From assembly GCF_048320135.1 (NCBI RefSeq), contig NZ_CP182947.1, forward strand, positions 4,774,001-4,838,000: 64,000 nt of DNA, read 5' to 3'. The notes under the pieces are model-generated. The model was not told the DNA's origin, did not search any database, and was given only the letters and a program-made list of their open reading frames with translations. Within the stretch, counting starts at the first letter, position 1. Each line of letters begins with the position of its first letter. A program made the translations under genes and the position numbers. The DNA comes from Ideonella_A sakaiensis_A. GTDB taxonomy: Bacteria; Pseudomonadota; Gammaproteobacteria; Burkholderiales; Burkholderiaceae_C. Positions 19,801 to 26,867 of this stretch are shown in pieces.

Positions 19801-20817
19801 GCGTTGAAGGCGCAATGGGGCGGCCAGGCGCGCTCGGCCTTCCAGGCGTTGGCGAAGCTGAAGACGGCGCCGGCGCCCGCGCCACAGCCCTCGGCCCAGG
19901 CGGCCGCGCGCCAGGCGCCGACACGAACGCCGGCAGCAGCCAGCACCGCGCCGGCGGCTGCGCCGGCATCGACGCCTTATACCGACTGGAGCTTCGGTGA
20001 GCTGCCCGAGCTGCTCGAGGTTCGCCGTGGCACCCAGAGCCTGGTCGGCTTTCCGGCGCTGATCGACCGCGGCAGCCATGTCGAGATCGAGGTCTTCGAC
20101 GAACCCGACGTCGCGGCACGCAAGCACCGCGCCGGCTTGCGCCGGCTGGTTGCGCTGCAGCTGAAGGACGCGCTGAAATACCTCGAGAAGAACATCCCTG
20201 ACCTGGTCGGCCTGTCGGTGATGTACATGCCGCTCGGCACCGCCGAGGAGTTGCGAGCGCAGATCGTCGAACTGGCGCTCGACCGCGCCTTTCTGGCCGA
20301 CCCGCTGCCGACCGATGCGGAGTCGTTCCGGCGCCGCATCGACGAGGGGCGCAGCCGGCTCAACCTGATCGCCAGCGAAGTCGCGCGCAGCGCCGGCCAG
20401 GTGCTGATCGACTATGCCGCCGCGGTGCGCAAGTTGCGCGATTCGAAGGCTCCCCGCGAGGTGGCCGACGATGTCACCGCGCAACTGGCGCGCCTGATGC
20501 CGAAGCGTTTCCTGGTCGAGACGCCGTGGCCGCAACTGGCGCATCTGCCGCGTTATCTGAAGGCGATCACGATGCGGCTCGACAAGCTGCGCAGCGACCC
20601 GGCGCGCGACCAGCAGCGGCTGGCCGAACTGCGGCCTGCCGAACAGCGTTATCTGCGCTTGCTCGCCGATCGCAAGGGTGTTGTCGACCCGCGGCTCGAC
20701 GAATACCGCTGGATGCTCGAAGAGTTGCGGGTCAGCCTGTTTGCGCAGGAACTGCGGACGCCGCAACCGGTCAGCCTGAAGCGGCTCGACAAGGCCTGGA
20801 GCCAGCTGTTGCATTGA
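16825..20817 (+). CDS. hrpA: ATP-dependent RNA helicase HrpA (DEAH box)
   Basis: This is a DEAH/RHA helicase of 1330 residues (E. coli HrpA is 1300). The ATG at 16825 is preferred to a TTG five codons upstream. Walker A is GETGSGKTTQLPK (about residue 73), Walker B is IIDEAHERSL (about 175) and motif III is TSATIDAERF. Motif VI is NQRAGRCGRV. The helicase-associated and OB-like domains follow. The C-terminal DUF3418-type region is split by an Ala/Pro/Gln-rich linker of ~38 residues near 1015-1052. HrpA family members act in mRNA processing and ribosome rescue; precise substrates here are unknown. Confidence 0.96.
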   Translation: MGLPGDGNGESAPRRGARGRAATTDRPRQAARSDRPQPLANPLPPITFPEALPVSARRDEIAEAIKAHQVVIVSGETGSGKTTQLPKIALALGRGRGAGGKGLIGHTQPRRIAASSVAKRISQELNSPLGEHVGFKVRFQDRLSPGASVKLMTDGILLAESQTDPLLRAYDTLIIDEAHERSLNIDFLLGHLRQILPRRPDLKVIVTSATIDAERFARHFASAAPAGSDQPTPAPVIQVSGRMFPVEQRYRPFEESREYGLNDAIVDAVDELWRGSAQGGDVLVFLPGEREIRDAAEALRKHHPPGVDVLPLFARLSQAEQDRIFEPHAARRIVLATNVAETSLTVPGIQYVIDAGTARVKRYSYRNKVEQLQIEPISQAAANQRAGRCGRVSNGICIRLYDEKEFAERPRYTDPEILRSSLAGVILRMKSLGLGTVEDFPFLEPPPRRAIADGYQLLNELGAVDEQNELTAMGRELARLPLDPRVGRMILEARQREALTEVLVIASAMSLQDVRDRPLEQQQSADAAHRKFDDERSEFSGTIRLWNWLESLRHGAATTDKPGAATAPRLSHRKQEQLLRDNFISPRRVREWRDIHSQLHTVVAEHGWRLNKAPATYEQLHLSLLAGLLGNIGNKSDDEEWYLGARGIRFYRHPGANLSKKPGRWIVAGELVETSRLYGRNLANIDPAWLPTVAGHLIKTQLLDPHWEKKAAEVIAFERATLYGIVIYNQRRVNFGQVDPAAAREIFIREALVGNEWETRLPFLAANRKLIAQVEDLEHKSRRQDVLVDDELIYAFYDSLLPADVHSGATLERWYREESRRQPRLLMLTRDELMRHEAAGITTAAFPKVLRLGGVDCSASYLHEPGDPRDGVTVTVPIFALNQVSEERCEWLVPGMLKDKVLALVKSLHQRPRSRLVPLPDYAESFVAAVRERGEFGSGSLLDVLLDDVRKRTQLDVKRADFKLETVPAHLFMNFRVVDEHGRQLGSGRNLAALKAQWGGQARSAFQALAKLKTAPAPAPQPSAQAAARQAPTRTPAAASTAPAAAPASTPYTDWSFGELPELLEVRRGTQSLVGFPALIDRGSHVEIEVFDEPDVAARKHRAGLRRLVALQLKDALKYLEKNIPDLVGLSVMYMPLGTAEELRAQIVELALDRAFLADPLPTDAESFRRRIDEGRSRLNLIASEVARSAGQVLIDYAAAVRKLRDSKAPREVADDVTAQLARLMPKRFLVETPWPQLAHLPRYLKAITMRLDKLRSDPARDQQRLAELRPAEQRYLRLLADRKGVVDPRLDEYRWMLEELRVSLFAQELRTPQPVSLKRLDKAWSQLLH

Positions 20818-20907
20818 CGCGCTGGCAGCCTCGACTGGGGCTGCGACCATCGGCTACATTGGGCCAACCGCCGGGTCAGGGGCACCGGCGGACTTACTGG
20901 AGCATCC

Positions 20908-21168
20908 ATGGGCATCATCGGCATGATCGTGATCGGCTTCATCGTCGGACTGGTCGCCCGCGCGATCCTGCCAGGGACCCAGGCACTGGGCTTCATCCTG
21001 ACCACGCTGCTCGGCATCGTCGGCTCCTTCATCGCCGGATTTCTCGGCCAGACCTTCGGCCTGTATCGGGCAGGCGAGGGCGCCGGTTTTGTCGGCTCGG
21101 TGCTCGGCGCGATGCTGCTGCTGTTCATCGTCGGCAAGATCAAGGGCGACGGAGGCGGCAAGCCGTGA
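20908..21168 (+). CDS. GlsB/YeaQ/YmgE family stress-response membrane protein
   Basis: This 86-residue inner-membrane protein is made of three Gly-rich hydrophobic helices: MGIIGMIVIGFIVGLVARAI, then ILTTLLGIVGSFIAGFLGQ and GFVGSVLGAMLLLFIVGKIK. The pattern is that of transglycosylase-associated/GlsB proteins, often induced by general stress, whose biochemical role is unknown. Its TGA overlaps the GTG start of the next gene, indicating translational coupling with that unknown protein. Confidence 0.9.
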   Translation: MGIIGMIVIGFIVGLVARAILPGTQALGFILTTLLGIVGSFIAGFLGQTFGLYRAGEGAGFVGSVLGAMLLLFIVGKIKGDGGGKP

Positions 21169-21737
21169 AGTCGGCATCCGGCACCGGGCAGGAATGGGTC
21201 GTGGTGCCGGGCAACGAGCGCGACATCGAGGCGATCTCGCGCCGCTGCCGGCAACTCGTGACACGCCGCGCGATGATTGCCGCCGGGGTCGCGGTGCTGC
21301 CGGTGCCGGGCCTCGACTGGCTGACCGACGTCGGCATCCTCGTCAAGCTGATCCCCGAGATCAACGAAGCCTTCGGCCTCAGCCCGCAGCAGATCGAACG
21401 CCTCGCACCGGAGCGGCAACTGGCGGTGTTCAAGGCGGCGTCGGCCGGAGGCAGCCTGCTGGTCGGCAAGCTGGTCAGCCGCGACCTGATCATCCGCGTG
21501 CTGAAGCTGGTCGGCGTCCGCCTGACCGCGCAACAGGCGGCCAAATATGTGCCACTCGCCGGCCAGGCGGTTTCCGCCGCGTTGACGTTCTCTGCGCTGA
21601 AACTGGTCTGCGACATGCACATCCGGCAATGTGCGGCGGTCGCGCGCGAGTTGCTGCTGGCAGCGCCGCAGCCCGCTGCCGCCACGCCGGCTGAAGATTC
21701 TCCGGCCGACGGCAGGCGCGGCGCCAAGCCCGGGTAG
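21165..21737 (+). CDS. Conserved protein resembling DUF697/YcjF-type, unknown function
   Basis: This 190-residue protein starts at a GTG that overlaps the stop of the GlsB-like gene (GTGA). It has two amphipathic or hydrophobic segments, around MIAAGVAVLPVPGLDWLTDV (about 38-57) and KYVPLAGQAVSAALTFSALK (about 127-146). The LPVPGLDWLTDVGILVKLI stretch recalls DUF697 proteins, which associate with membranes and sometimes with GTPases. That similarity is by eye only. Its stop codon is immediately followed by the tRNA-Pro gene. Confidence 0.75.
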   Translation: MKSASGTGQEWVVVPGNERDIEAISRRCRQLVTRRAMIAAGVAVLPVPGLDWLTDVGILVKLIPEINEAFGLSPQQIERLAPERQLAVFKAASAGGSLLVGKLVSRDLIIRVLKLVGVRLTAQQAAKYVPLAGQAVSAALTFSALKLVCDMHIRQCAAVARELLLAAPQPAAATPAEDSPADGRRGAKPG

Positions 21738-21749
21738 AATGCGCGACTT

Positions 21750-21826
21750 CGGGGCGTAGCGCAGCCTGGTAGCGCAACTGGTTTGGGACCAGTAGGTCGC
21801 GAGTTCGAATCCCGCCGCCCCGACCA
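21750..21826 (+). tRNA. tRNA-Pro (anticodon UGG)
   Basis: This 77 nt gene folds as a canonical cloverleaf. The acceptor CGGGGCG pairs with CGCCCCG, the anticodon arm CTGGT/ACCAG encloses loop TTTGGGA (anticodon TGG), and the T-loop is TTCGAAT. CCA is genomically encoded (21824-21826). A TAGAAT hexamer at 21735-21740, overlapping the stop codon of the preceding gene, sits where a -10 box would; no good -35 was recognised. Confidence 0.97.
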
Positions 21827-21895
21827 CAAACAGGATTCGCCCGCCGCATGGCTTCGGCGATGGTGCCGCAGGCCATGCGGCCAGCCGCATCCATA

Positions 21896-21972
21896 CAGCC
21901 CGTAGCTCAACTGGATAGAGCACCGACCTTCTAAGTCGGATGTCGGGGGTTCGAGTCCCTCCGGGCTGGCCA
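21896..21972 (+). tRNA. tRNA-Arg (anticodon UCU)
   Basis: This is a 77 nt cloverleaf. Acceptor CAGCCCG pairs with CGGGCTG, the anticodon stem CCGAC/GTCGG (21919-21935) encloses loop CTTCTAA (anticodon TCT), the T-loop is TTCGAGT and CCA is encoded. It lies 69 bp downstream of tRNA-Pro in the same direction and is probably cotranscribed with it. Confidence 0.97.
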
Positions 21973-22017
21973 ACCACCGGTCCTGCTCATTGCGCCCCGC
22001 ATTGCGCATTTATTCGC

Positions 22018-23112
22018 TCAGACCGCGACCCGCACCGGTATCCGACGCCGCCCGAAGTGGCCGGGTCTGCGGTCGAAATGTCCGGCGGGCGCGGTTCCGC
22101 AGTCGGGGCAGCGCCCATCTGCATCGAGCCGATAAGCGTTGATCTCGTACCAGTCGCGCTCGATCAGCGGTTTCCCGCAACCGGCACAGAAGGTGGTGCC
22201 GCCTTCGCGGTCGTGCACATTGCCGGTGTAGACGAAATGCAGCCCTTGCGCGAGGCCGATCTCGCGCGCCCGGCGCAGCGTTGCCGGTGGCGTCGGCGGC
22301 ACGTCGGTCATCTTGTAGTCCGGATGGAAGGCGGTGAAATGCAGCGGCACATCAGGGCCGAGATGCTCGGCAACCCAGCGTGTCAGCGCCTCGAGCTCTT
22401 CGTTGCTGTCGTTGGCGCCCGGGATCAGCAGCGTCGTGATCTCGAGCCAGCAGTCGGTTTCATGGTGGATATATTCGAGCGTCTCGAGCACCGGCGCGAG
22501 GTGGGCGCCGGTCTGGCGGAAATAGAAGTTCTCGTTAAAACCCTTCAGGTCGACATTGGCCGCATCCATCTTGGCGTAGAAGGCCCGGCGTGGCTCGGCA
22601 TGGATATAGCCGGCCGTGACCGCCACCGCATTGATGCCGCGCTGATGGCAGGCGTCGGCGGTATCGATCGCATATTCGGCAAAGATCACCGGATCGTTGT
22701 AGGTGAAGGCAACGCTGCGGCAGCCGTTCGCCTCGGCCACTTCGGCGATGCGCTCGGGTGATGCCTGGTCCATCAGCCGGTCCATCTCGCGGCTTTTCGA
22801 GATGTCCCAGTTCTGGCAGAACTTGCAGGCGAGGTTGCAGCCGGCGGTGCCGAACGACAACACGCTGCTGCCCGGATGAAAATGGTTCAGCGGTTTTTTC
22901 TCGATCGGATCGATGCAGAAGCCGGAGCTGCGGCCATGGGTCGTCAGCACGATGTGGTCGCCCTGGCGGGCGCGCACGAAACACAGCCCGCGCTGCCCGT
23001 CGTGCAGGCGGCAGTCGCGCGGGCAGAGGTCGCATTGCAGCCGGCCATCGTCGAGCCGGTGCCACCACGATGCCGGATGGACCGTCCCGAGCGGCTCGAC
23101 GCGCGTGTTCAC
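22018..23112 (-). CDS. AmmeMemoRadiSam system radical SAM enzyme
   Basis: This 364-residue protein is of the AmrS/PflA-like type. The GTG start overlaps the stop of the upstream Memo-AMMECR1 gene by 4 nt, which fixes it and implies coupling. The radical SAM cluster is Cys92-x3-Cys96-x2-Cys99 (CNLACKFC). An N-terminal Cys set (Cys27, Cys30, Cys34, Cys44) and a C-terminal pair of CxxC motifs (FCAGC, CPDC) suggest extra metal sites. The KGFNENFYFRQTGAHL and IPGANDSNEE blocks are typical of the family. The three activities (radical SAM, Memo, AMMECR1) are widely linked genetically, but I know of no established reaction. Confidence 0.93.
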   Translation of the reverse strand: MNTRVEPLGTVHPASWWHRLDDGRLQCDLCPRDCRLHDGQRGLCFVRARQGDHIVLTTHGRSSGFCIDPIEKKPLNHFHPGSSVLSFGTAGCNLACKFCQNWDISKSREMDRLMDQASPERIAEVAEANGCRSVAFTYNDPVIFAEYAIDTADACHQRGINAVAVTAGYIHAEPRRAFYAKMDAANVDLKGFNENFYFRQTGAHLAPVLETLEYIHHETDCWLEITTLLIPGANDSNEELEALTRWVAEHLGPDVPLHFTAFHPDYKMTDVPPTPPATLRRAREIGLAQGLHFVYTGNVHDREGGTTFCAGCGKPLIERDWYEINAYRLDADGRCPDCGTAPAGHFDRRPGHFGRRRIPVRVAV

Positions 23113-24506
23113 TGCAGGCTCCGCAGCGTGCCGCCTGCATCGGCATAGTGGCGAACGCGGTAGGTTTTCAGCTGCACGTCGGCAGCCCAGAAATCGGCGG
23201 GCAGACCGGCCTTGCGCAGCAACTCGCTGACGAAGTCCTGCGGCTGCGGCAATTGCCGCCAGACCTGCGGCAAGAAGGTCGACCGATGCCCGCGCCACTC
23301 GAGGATCACGCCGTCGCGATGCGGCTGCAGCTGGCGCAGCACGGCATCGCGGCTCGGTGCCGGTGGCAGCGCTTCGGCCGGCTCGAGCAGCGAGATCTCG
23401 ACCGCGATGCCCGGCCATTCCTCGGCGCGCAGCGGCGCAAAACGCGGATCGTCGAAGGCCGCCGCGGCGGCATTGCGGCGCACATCGTCTTCCAGCGCGG
23501 CTGTCGCCTCGAGCCGGCCGATGCAGCCGCGCAACTCGCCGGCAGCGTCGCGCAGCGTGACGAAGGTGGCGCCGGCGATGCCGAGCGACGGATGCGGCGG
23601 CTCGGCTTCGAGCGACTGCAGGCCGAGGCGCTGGCTGATCGTGTTGCGCGCCCGGCTCAACAACGCCGCGCCGAGCTGCTGCTGATCGTCGGCTGGTTTT
23701 TCCTGCTCGAGCGGGCCAGTCAATACCAGCGCGGCGTAACCGACAACCCGCTGGCGGTCGCCGGCGGTATCGCCGGAGTTGCGCAGGTCGAGCAATTGCG
23801 CATGCAGCCCGTGGCGACGCGCCGCGAGCATTGCGCCGTTCAGCGCATGCGCGCCACAGGCCTCGAACGGGTCGAAATCGGTCGCCAGGTCGACCATCCG
23901 CGCCGTCGTCATCCGGTCGGTCGTGCGGGCATCGTCGTACGGCAGGTAGTGCGACAGATCGGTGCTGATGACGATCAGCGTCTCGTCGCCGCCCCACAGC
24001 CGTTCGATCACCTCGGCCACCTGCTCGGGATCGGCGTTGCCGACCGCCAGCGGCAGCAGTTCGAAGCTGTCGCCGAGCACGGCCTGCAGGAACGGCAGCT
24101 GCACCTCGAGCGAATGTTCCTGCGCGTGGGCGCGGTCGCTGCGCACGACCTGCGGCAGCGCGGCAATCGAATCGCGCGCCGCGCGATCGATGCAGATGCG
24201 GCCGAGCGGCGTCTCGAATGCGTCGACGGTCGGTACCGCAAGCCCGTCGACCCGGACCCGGTGGGTCGGGCCGAGCAGCACGACGCGGCGGATCTTCGAT
24301 GCCCAGGGCGCCATCTGCGCATAGGCGCGGCCGGCTACCGCGCCCGAATAGACATAACCGGCGTGCGGCACGATCAGCAGTTTTGGTTGCACATCGGACG
24401 CTGGCAGCGCCGACGCTTCCAGACAATCGCGCAACTGCGAGCGCAGCGCGGCATCGTCTGCAGGGTAGAACATGCCGGCCACTGCGGCCGGTCGGATAGC
24501 GAACAT
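23109..24506 (-). CDS. AmmeMemoRadiSam fusion protein: Memo (B) plus AMMECR1 (A) domains
   Basis: The protein has 465 residues in two parts. Residues 1 to about 265 are Memo-like (MFAIRPAAVAGMFYPADDAA, LIVPHAGYVYSGAVAG, ISTDLSHYLPY), related to LigB-type dioxygenases and keeping the His residues that form the metal site. Residues about 285-465 are AMMECR1-like (GATFVTLRDAAGELRGCIG, DPRFAPL, QVWRQLPQPQDFVSELL). In many genomes A and B are separate; here they are fused. The stop overlaps the radical SAM start. Human Memo1 binds iron or copper, but the bacterial function is unsettled. Confidence 0.93.
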   Translation of the reverse strand: MFAIRPAAVAGMFYPADDAALRSQLRDCLEASALPASDVQPKLLIVPHAGYVYSGAVAGRAYAQMAPWASKIRRVVLLGPTHRVRVDGLAVPTVDAFETPLGRICIDRAARDSIAALPQVVRSDRAHAQEHSLEVQLPFLQAVLGDSFELLPLAVGNADPEQVAEVIERLWGGDETLIVISTDLSHYLPYDDARTTDRMTTARMVDLATDFDPFEACGAHALNGAMLAARRHGLHAQLLDLRNSGDTAGDRQRVVGYAALVLTGPLEQEKPADDQQQLGAALLSRARNTISQRLGLQSLEAEPPHPSLGIAGATFVTLRDAAGELRGCIGRLEATAALEDDVRRNAAAAAFDDPRFAPLRAEEWPGIAVEISLLEPAEALPPAPSRDAVLRQLQPHRDGVILEWRGHRSTFLPQVWRQLPQPQDFVSELLRKAGLPADFWAADVQLKTYRVRHYADAGGTLRSLQ

Positions 24507-24633
24507 GGCTGGGAACCTCCGTACCTCGGGCTGCCCGAGGCGCAGCCCGGCAGGGCAAGCGCCTACTGAACAGAAGATAGGTCCGGGTCGGCGTTTGTCA
24601 AGCCGGCGGCTGGCAAGCCCGGCAATTCAGCCG

Positions 24634-25326
24634 TCAGCGCAGCCTGTACTGGCGGTCGCCGAACAAGGCCTCGCGGGCTTTTTCGTCGACCAGCGGCTTG
24701 CGCCTGTCGGCCAGCACCTCGACGCCTCGCCGCACCGCCGGGCGGCCGGCGATCTCGTCGAACCAGCCGCGCAGGTTCGGATGGTCATCCCAGACAATGC
24801 CCTGGTTTTTCCACGAGCGCAGCCACGGAAAGGTTGCGATATCGGCGATCGTATAGTCGGCGCCGGCAAGATAGCCGTGGCGCGCGACCTGCTTGTCCAG
24901 CACGCCATACAGGCGCCGCGCCTCATTGGTATAGCGCTCGATCGCATAGTCGATCTTCTGCGGCGCATAGATGCGGAAATGATGGGCCTGGCCGAGCATC
25001 GGTCCGACCCCGCCCATCTGGAACATCAGCCATTGCAGCACCTCGTAGCGCGCGCTGACCGACTGCGGAAGAAAGCGGCCGGTCTTGGCAGCGAGGTAGA
25101 GCAGGATCGCACCGGATTCGAACAGCGAGATCGGCTTGCCGTCAGGGCCGTCGGGGTCGACGATCGCCGGAATCTTGTTGTTCGGGCTGATCGCGAGGAA
25201 GTCCGGATCGAACTGCTCGCCATTGCCGATATCGACCGCGTGAACCCGATAAGGCAGCCCACATTCCTCGAGCATGATGTGGATCTTGTGGCCGTTCGGC
25301 GTCGCCCACGAATACAGGTCGATCAT
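24634..25326 (-). CDS. Glutathione S-transferase, YfcG/YghU (nu-class) type
   Basis: This 230-residue cytosolic GST starts MIDLYSWATPNGHKIHIMLE. The ATPNGHK segment, rather than a classical Tyr/Ser/Cys motif, is characteristic of YfcG/YghU enzymes, which have disulfide reductase activity with two bound glutathiones. The thioredoxin-like domain (1-80) includes NNKIPAIVDPD and SLFESGAILLYLA, the glutathione-binding ES motif. The all-alpha domain contains ADYTIADIATFPWL. It stands alone, 84 bp upstream of the PNPOx-like gene and on the same strand. Confidence 0.92.
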   Translation of the reverse strand: MIDLYSWATPNGHKIHIMLEECGLPYRVHAVDIGNGEQFDPDFLAISPNNKIPAIVDPDGPDGKPISLFESGAILLYLAAKTGRFLPQSVSARYEVLQWLMFQMGGVGPMLGQAHHFRIYAPQKIDYAIERYTNEARRLYGVLDKQVARHGYLAGADYTIADIATFPWLRSWKNQGIVWDDHPNLRGWFDEIAGRPAVRRGVEVLADRRKPLVDEKAREALFGDRQYRLR

Positions 25327-25410
25327 TTCCAGTCTCCAGGCTGACGAGGTGCCCGAAGACTATAGGCCCTTCGTCGGCCACGGCGGCCGTTGTCGCCGCG
25401 GCCGCAGCCG

Positions 25411-25938
25411 TCAACGCATCCGCAGCTGCTCGTGTTCGCCCATGTCGGTCGGCGGATCTCCAGTCACTGCTGCCTTTGCCATCTTCAGCAGTTGCACCAG
25501 CTTGTTGCTCTTGACGTCCCAGTAGTCGGCGTGGATCACGCGCACACCGACCAGCGCCAGATCGGGATCCTCCGGCCCGCCCGGGAACCAGGCCTTGGCC
25601 ATCGCCGACCACAGCTGCTGCTTCTTCGCCGGGTCCTCGACCACCGATGCGTTGCCGGCGATCGAGACATAGCTGTCGTCGCCCGGGTCGGCGAAGGCGA
25701 TGTTGACGGCAGGGTCGCTGGCCAGGTCGGCGACCGCATCGTTGCGTCGCGACATGAAAAACCACAACGTGTCGGATTGATCGAGCGACTTGTTCTGCAC
25801 CGTCATCGGCCTCGAGTGCAGGTGGCCGTTCGAATGTCGCGACGTGAACATCGCGAACCTGATGTCCTTGATCAATGACCACAGGTGTTCGCGGCGATCG
25901 TCATCGGTTTTCAGGTTGGACAGGTCTGGTGCGGGCAT
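25411..25938 (-). CDS. Pyridoxamine 5'-phosphate oxidase-like general stress flavoprotein
   Basis: This 175-residue split-barrel protein belongs to the general stress 26/Xanthomonas GSP family. The start MPAPDLSNLKTDDDRREHL is fixed by GGAGG upstream, although the frame stays open further. IRFAMFTSRHSNGHLHSRPM, LWFFMSRRNDAVADLASDPA and DDSYVSIAGNASVVED match the FMN-binding barrel. No catalytic reaction is established for this subfamily. It is divergent from the unknown protein at 26124. Confidence 0.88.
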   Translation of the reverse strand: MPAPDLSNLKTDDDRREHLWSLIKDIRFAMFTSRHSNGHLHSRPMTVQNKSLDQSDTLWFFMSRRNDAVADLASDPAVNIAFADPGDDSYVSIAGNASVVEDPAKKQQLWSAMAKAWFPGGPEDPDLALVGVRVIHADYWDVKSNKLVQLLKMAKAAVTGDPPTDMGEHEQLRMR

Positions 25939-26123
25939 CGTTCTACCTCCGGTTGCGTTGTCGGTTTTCCATTGCAACGCCTCGCTGGTCCGGCCGCAGT
26001 CGGTCGGCGCCGGAGCGGGTTGTCGGACAAGCACCATCGCGAGTCGCGCACGGCCGCATACACTCGGGTTGCCGGCTCGCAGACTCACGCACCTGCCGGC
26101 TTTCGTCCTTCCAAGCTCCCAGC

Positions 26124-26858
26124 ATGTTCGACGCGATCAAACGGATGTTTGCCAGCCAGCCAGACGGGCCCGACTGGCGCGCGGTGGCCGGCTGGGCCCG
26201 CGCACAGCGTTTTACCTTCAAGCAGGTACCCGAGTCGGACGGCTTCGCGATCGACGGCCGCTTCGACGATCGGCCGTGGCGGCTCGAGTGGGGTCCGGCG
26301 CAGCGCCGCTACATCAAGACCCGCGAGCTGCGGATCCGGATGGAAATGGCGCAGCAGCCCGAACTGCAGATGATGGTGCTGAGCCGCAGCCTGCTCGAAT
26401 TGCTGGAGCAGGAGACCTTCGACGATTTCACGCAGGGCACGCAGACCTATGTCGGCAGTTCAGTGCCGGAGGAGATGCGCTGGCTGGCGATGTGGCCGCG
26501 CGCCGCGCTGAGCGGGCAGCGCGAGGTGCGCCAGCATTTTGCGGCGCTCGGCGCCAACCCCGATGTCGCCGGGAGCTGGGTCGAGGGGCCGCTCGGCACC
26601 CAGTTGCTGGCGGCCGGGCAAGGGCTGCTGAGCCGGCAGCCACCGTTCATGCTGATGTGCCATCGCGCGCGCCTGTATCTGCGAATGGAACTGGGCGAGG
26701 TCGACCCGCTGGCGCTGTCCGAGGCCGTGCTGCTGTTCGCGGTCGCTGCGCAGCAGGTGCTGCGCCTCGATGGCCGCGATGCGCAGGCGCAGGCCTGGGT
26801 CGCAGCCGCGTCAGCAGACTGGCAAGGATTGCGGGCCAGGCAACACGGCCCGACCTGA
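26124..26858 (+). CDS. Conserved protein of unknown function
   Basis: This 244-residue soluble protein has no signal peptide or membrane segment. It begins MFDAIKRMFASQPDGPDWRA. It is rich in Trp, Arg and Gln, with mixed alpha/beta character (FKQVPESDGFAIDGRFDDRP, WRLEWGPAQRRYIKTRELRI). I recognise no domain or motif. The frame extends upstream but that portion overlaps the divergent flavoprotein leader. It converges on the phosphotransferase gene with 9 bp between stops. Coding is supported by codon usage like its neighbours and a compact fit between genes. Confidence 0.75.
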   Translation: MFDAIKRMFASQPDGPDWRAVAGWARAQRFTFKQVPESDGFAIDGRFDDRPWRLEWGPAQRRYIKTRELRIRMEMAQQPELQMMVLSRSLLELLEQETFDDFTQGTQTYVGSSVPEEMRWLAMWPRAALSGQREVRQHFAALGANPDVAGSWVEGPLGTQLLAAGQGLLSRQPPFMLMCHRARLYLRMELGEVDPLALSEAVLLFAVAAQQVLRLDGRDAQAQAWVAAASADWQGLRARQHGPT

Positions 26859-26867
26859 GCACGCCAG

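Noticed and set aside
18691..20850. 719-residue minus-strand open frame opposite hrpA
   Set aside because: Antisense shadow of the conserved HrpA C-terminal half.
21827..21895. Possible third tRNA between tRNA-Pro and tRNA-Arg
   Set aside because: A CCGCATGGC/GCCATGCGG palindrome is present but no cloverleaf can be drawn.
23113..24558. Upstream extension of the radical SAM frame through the Memo-AMMECR1 gene
   Set aside because: The extension is out of frame with the real Memo-AMMECR1 protein; the GTG at 23112 overlapping its stop is the sensible start.
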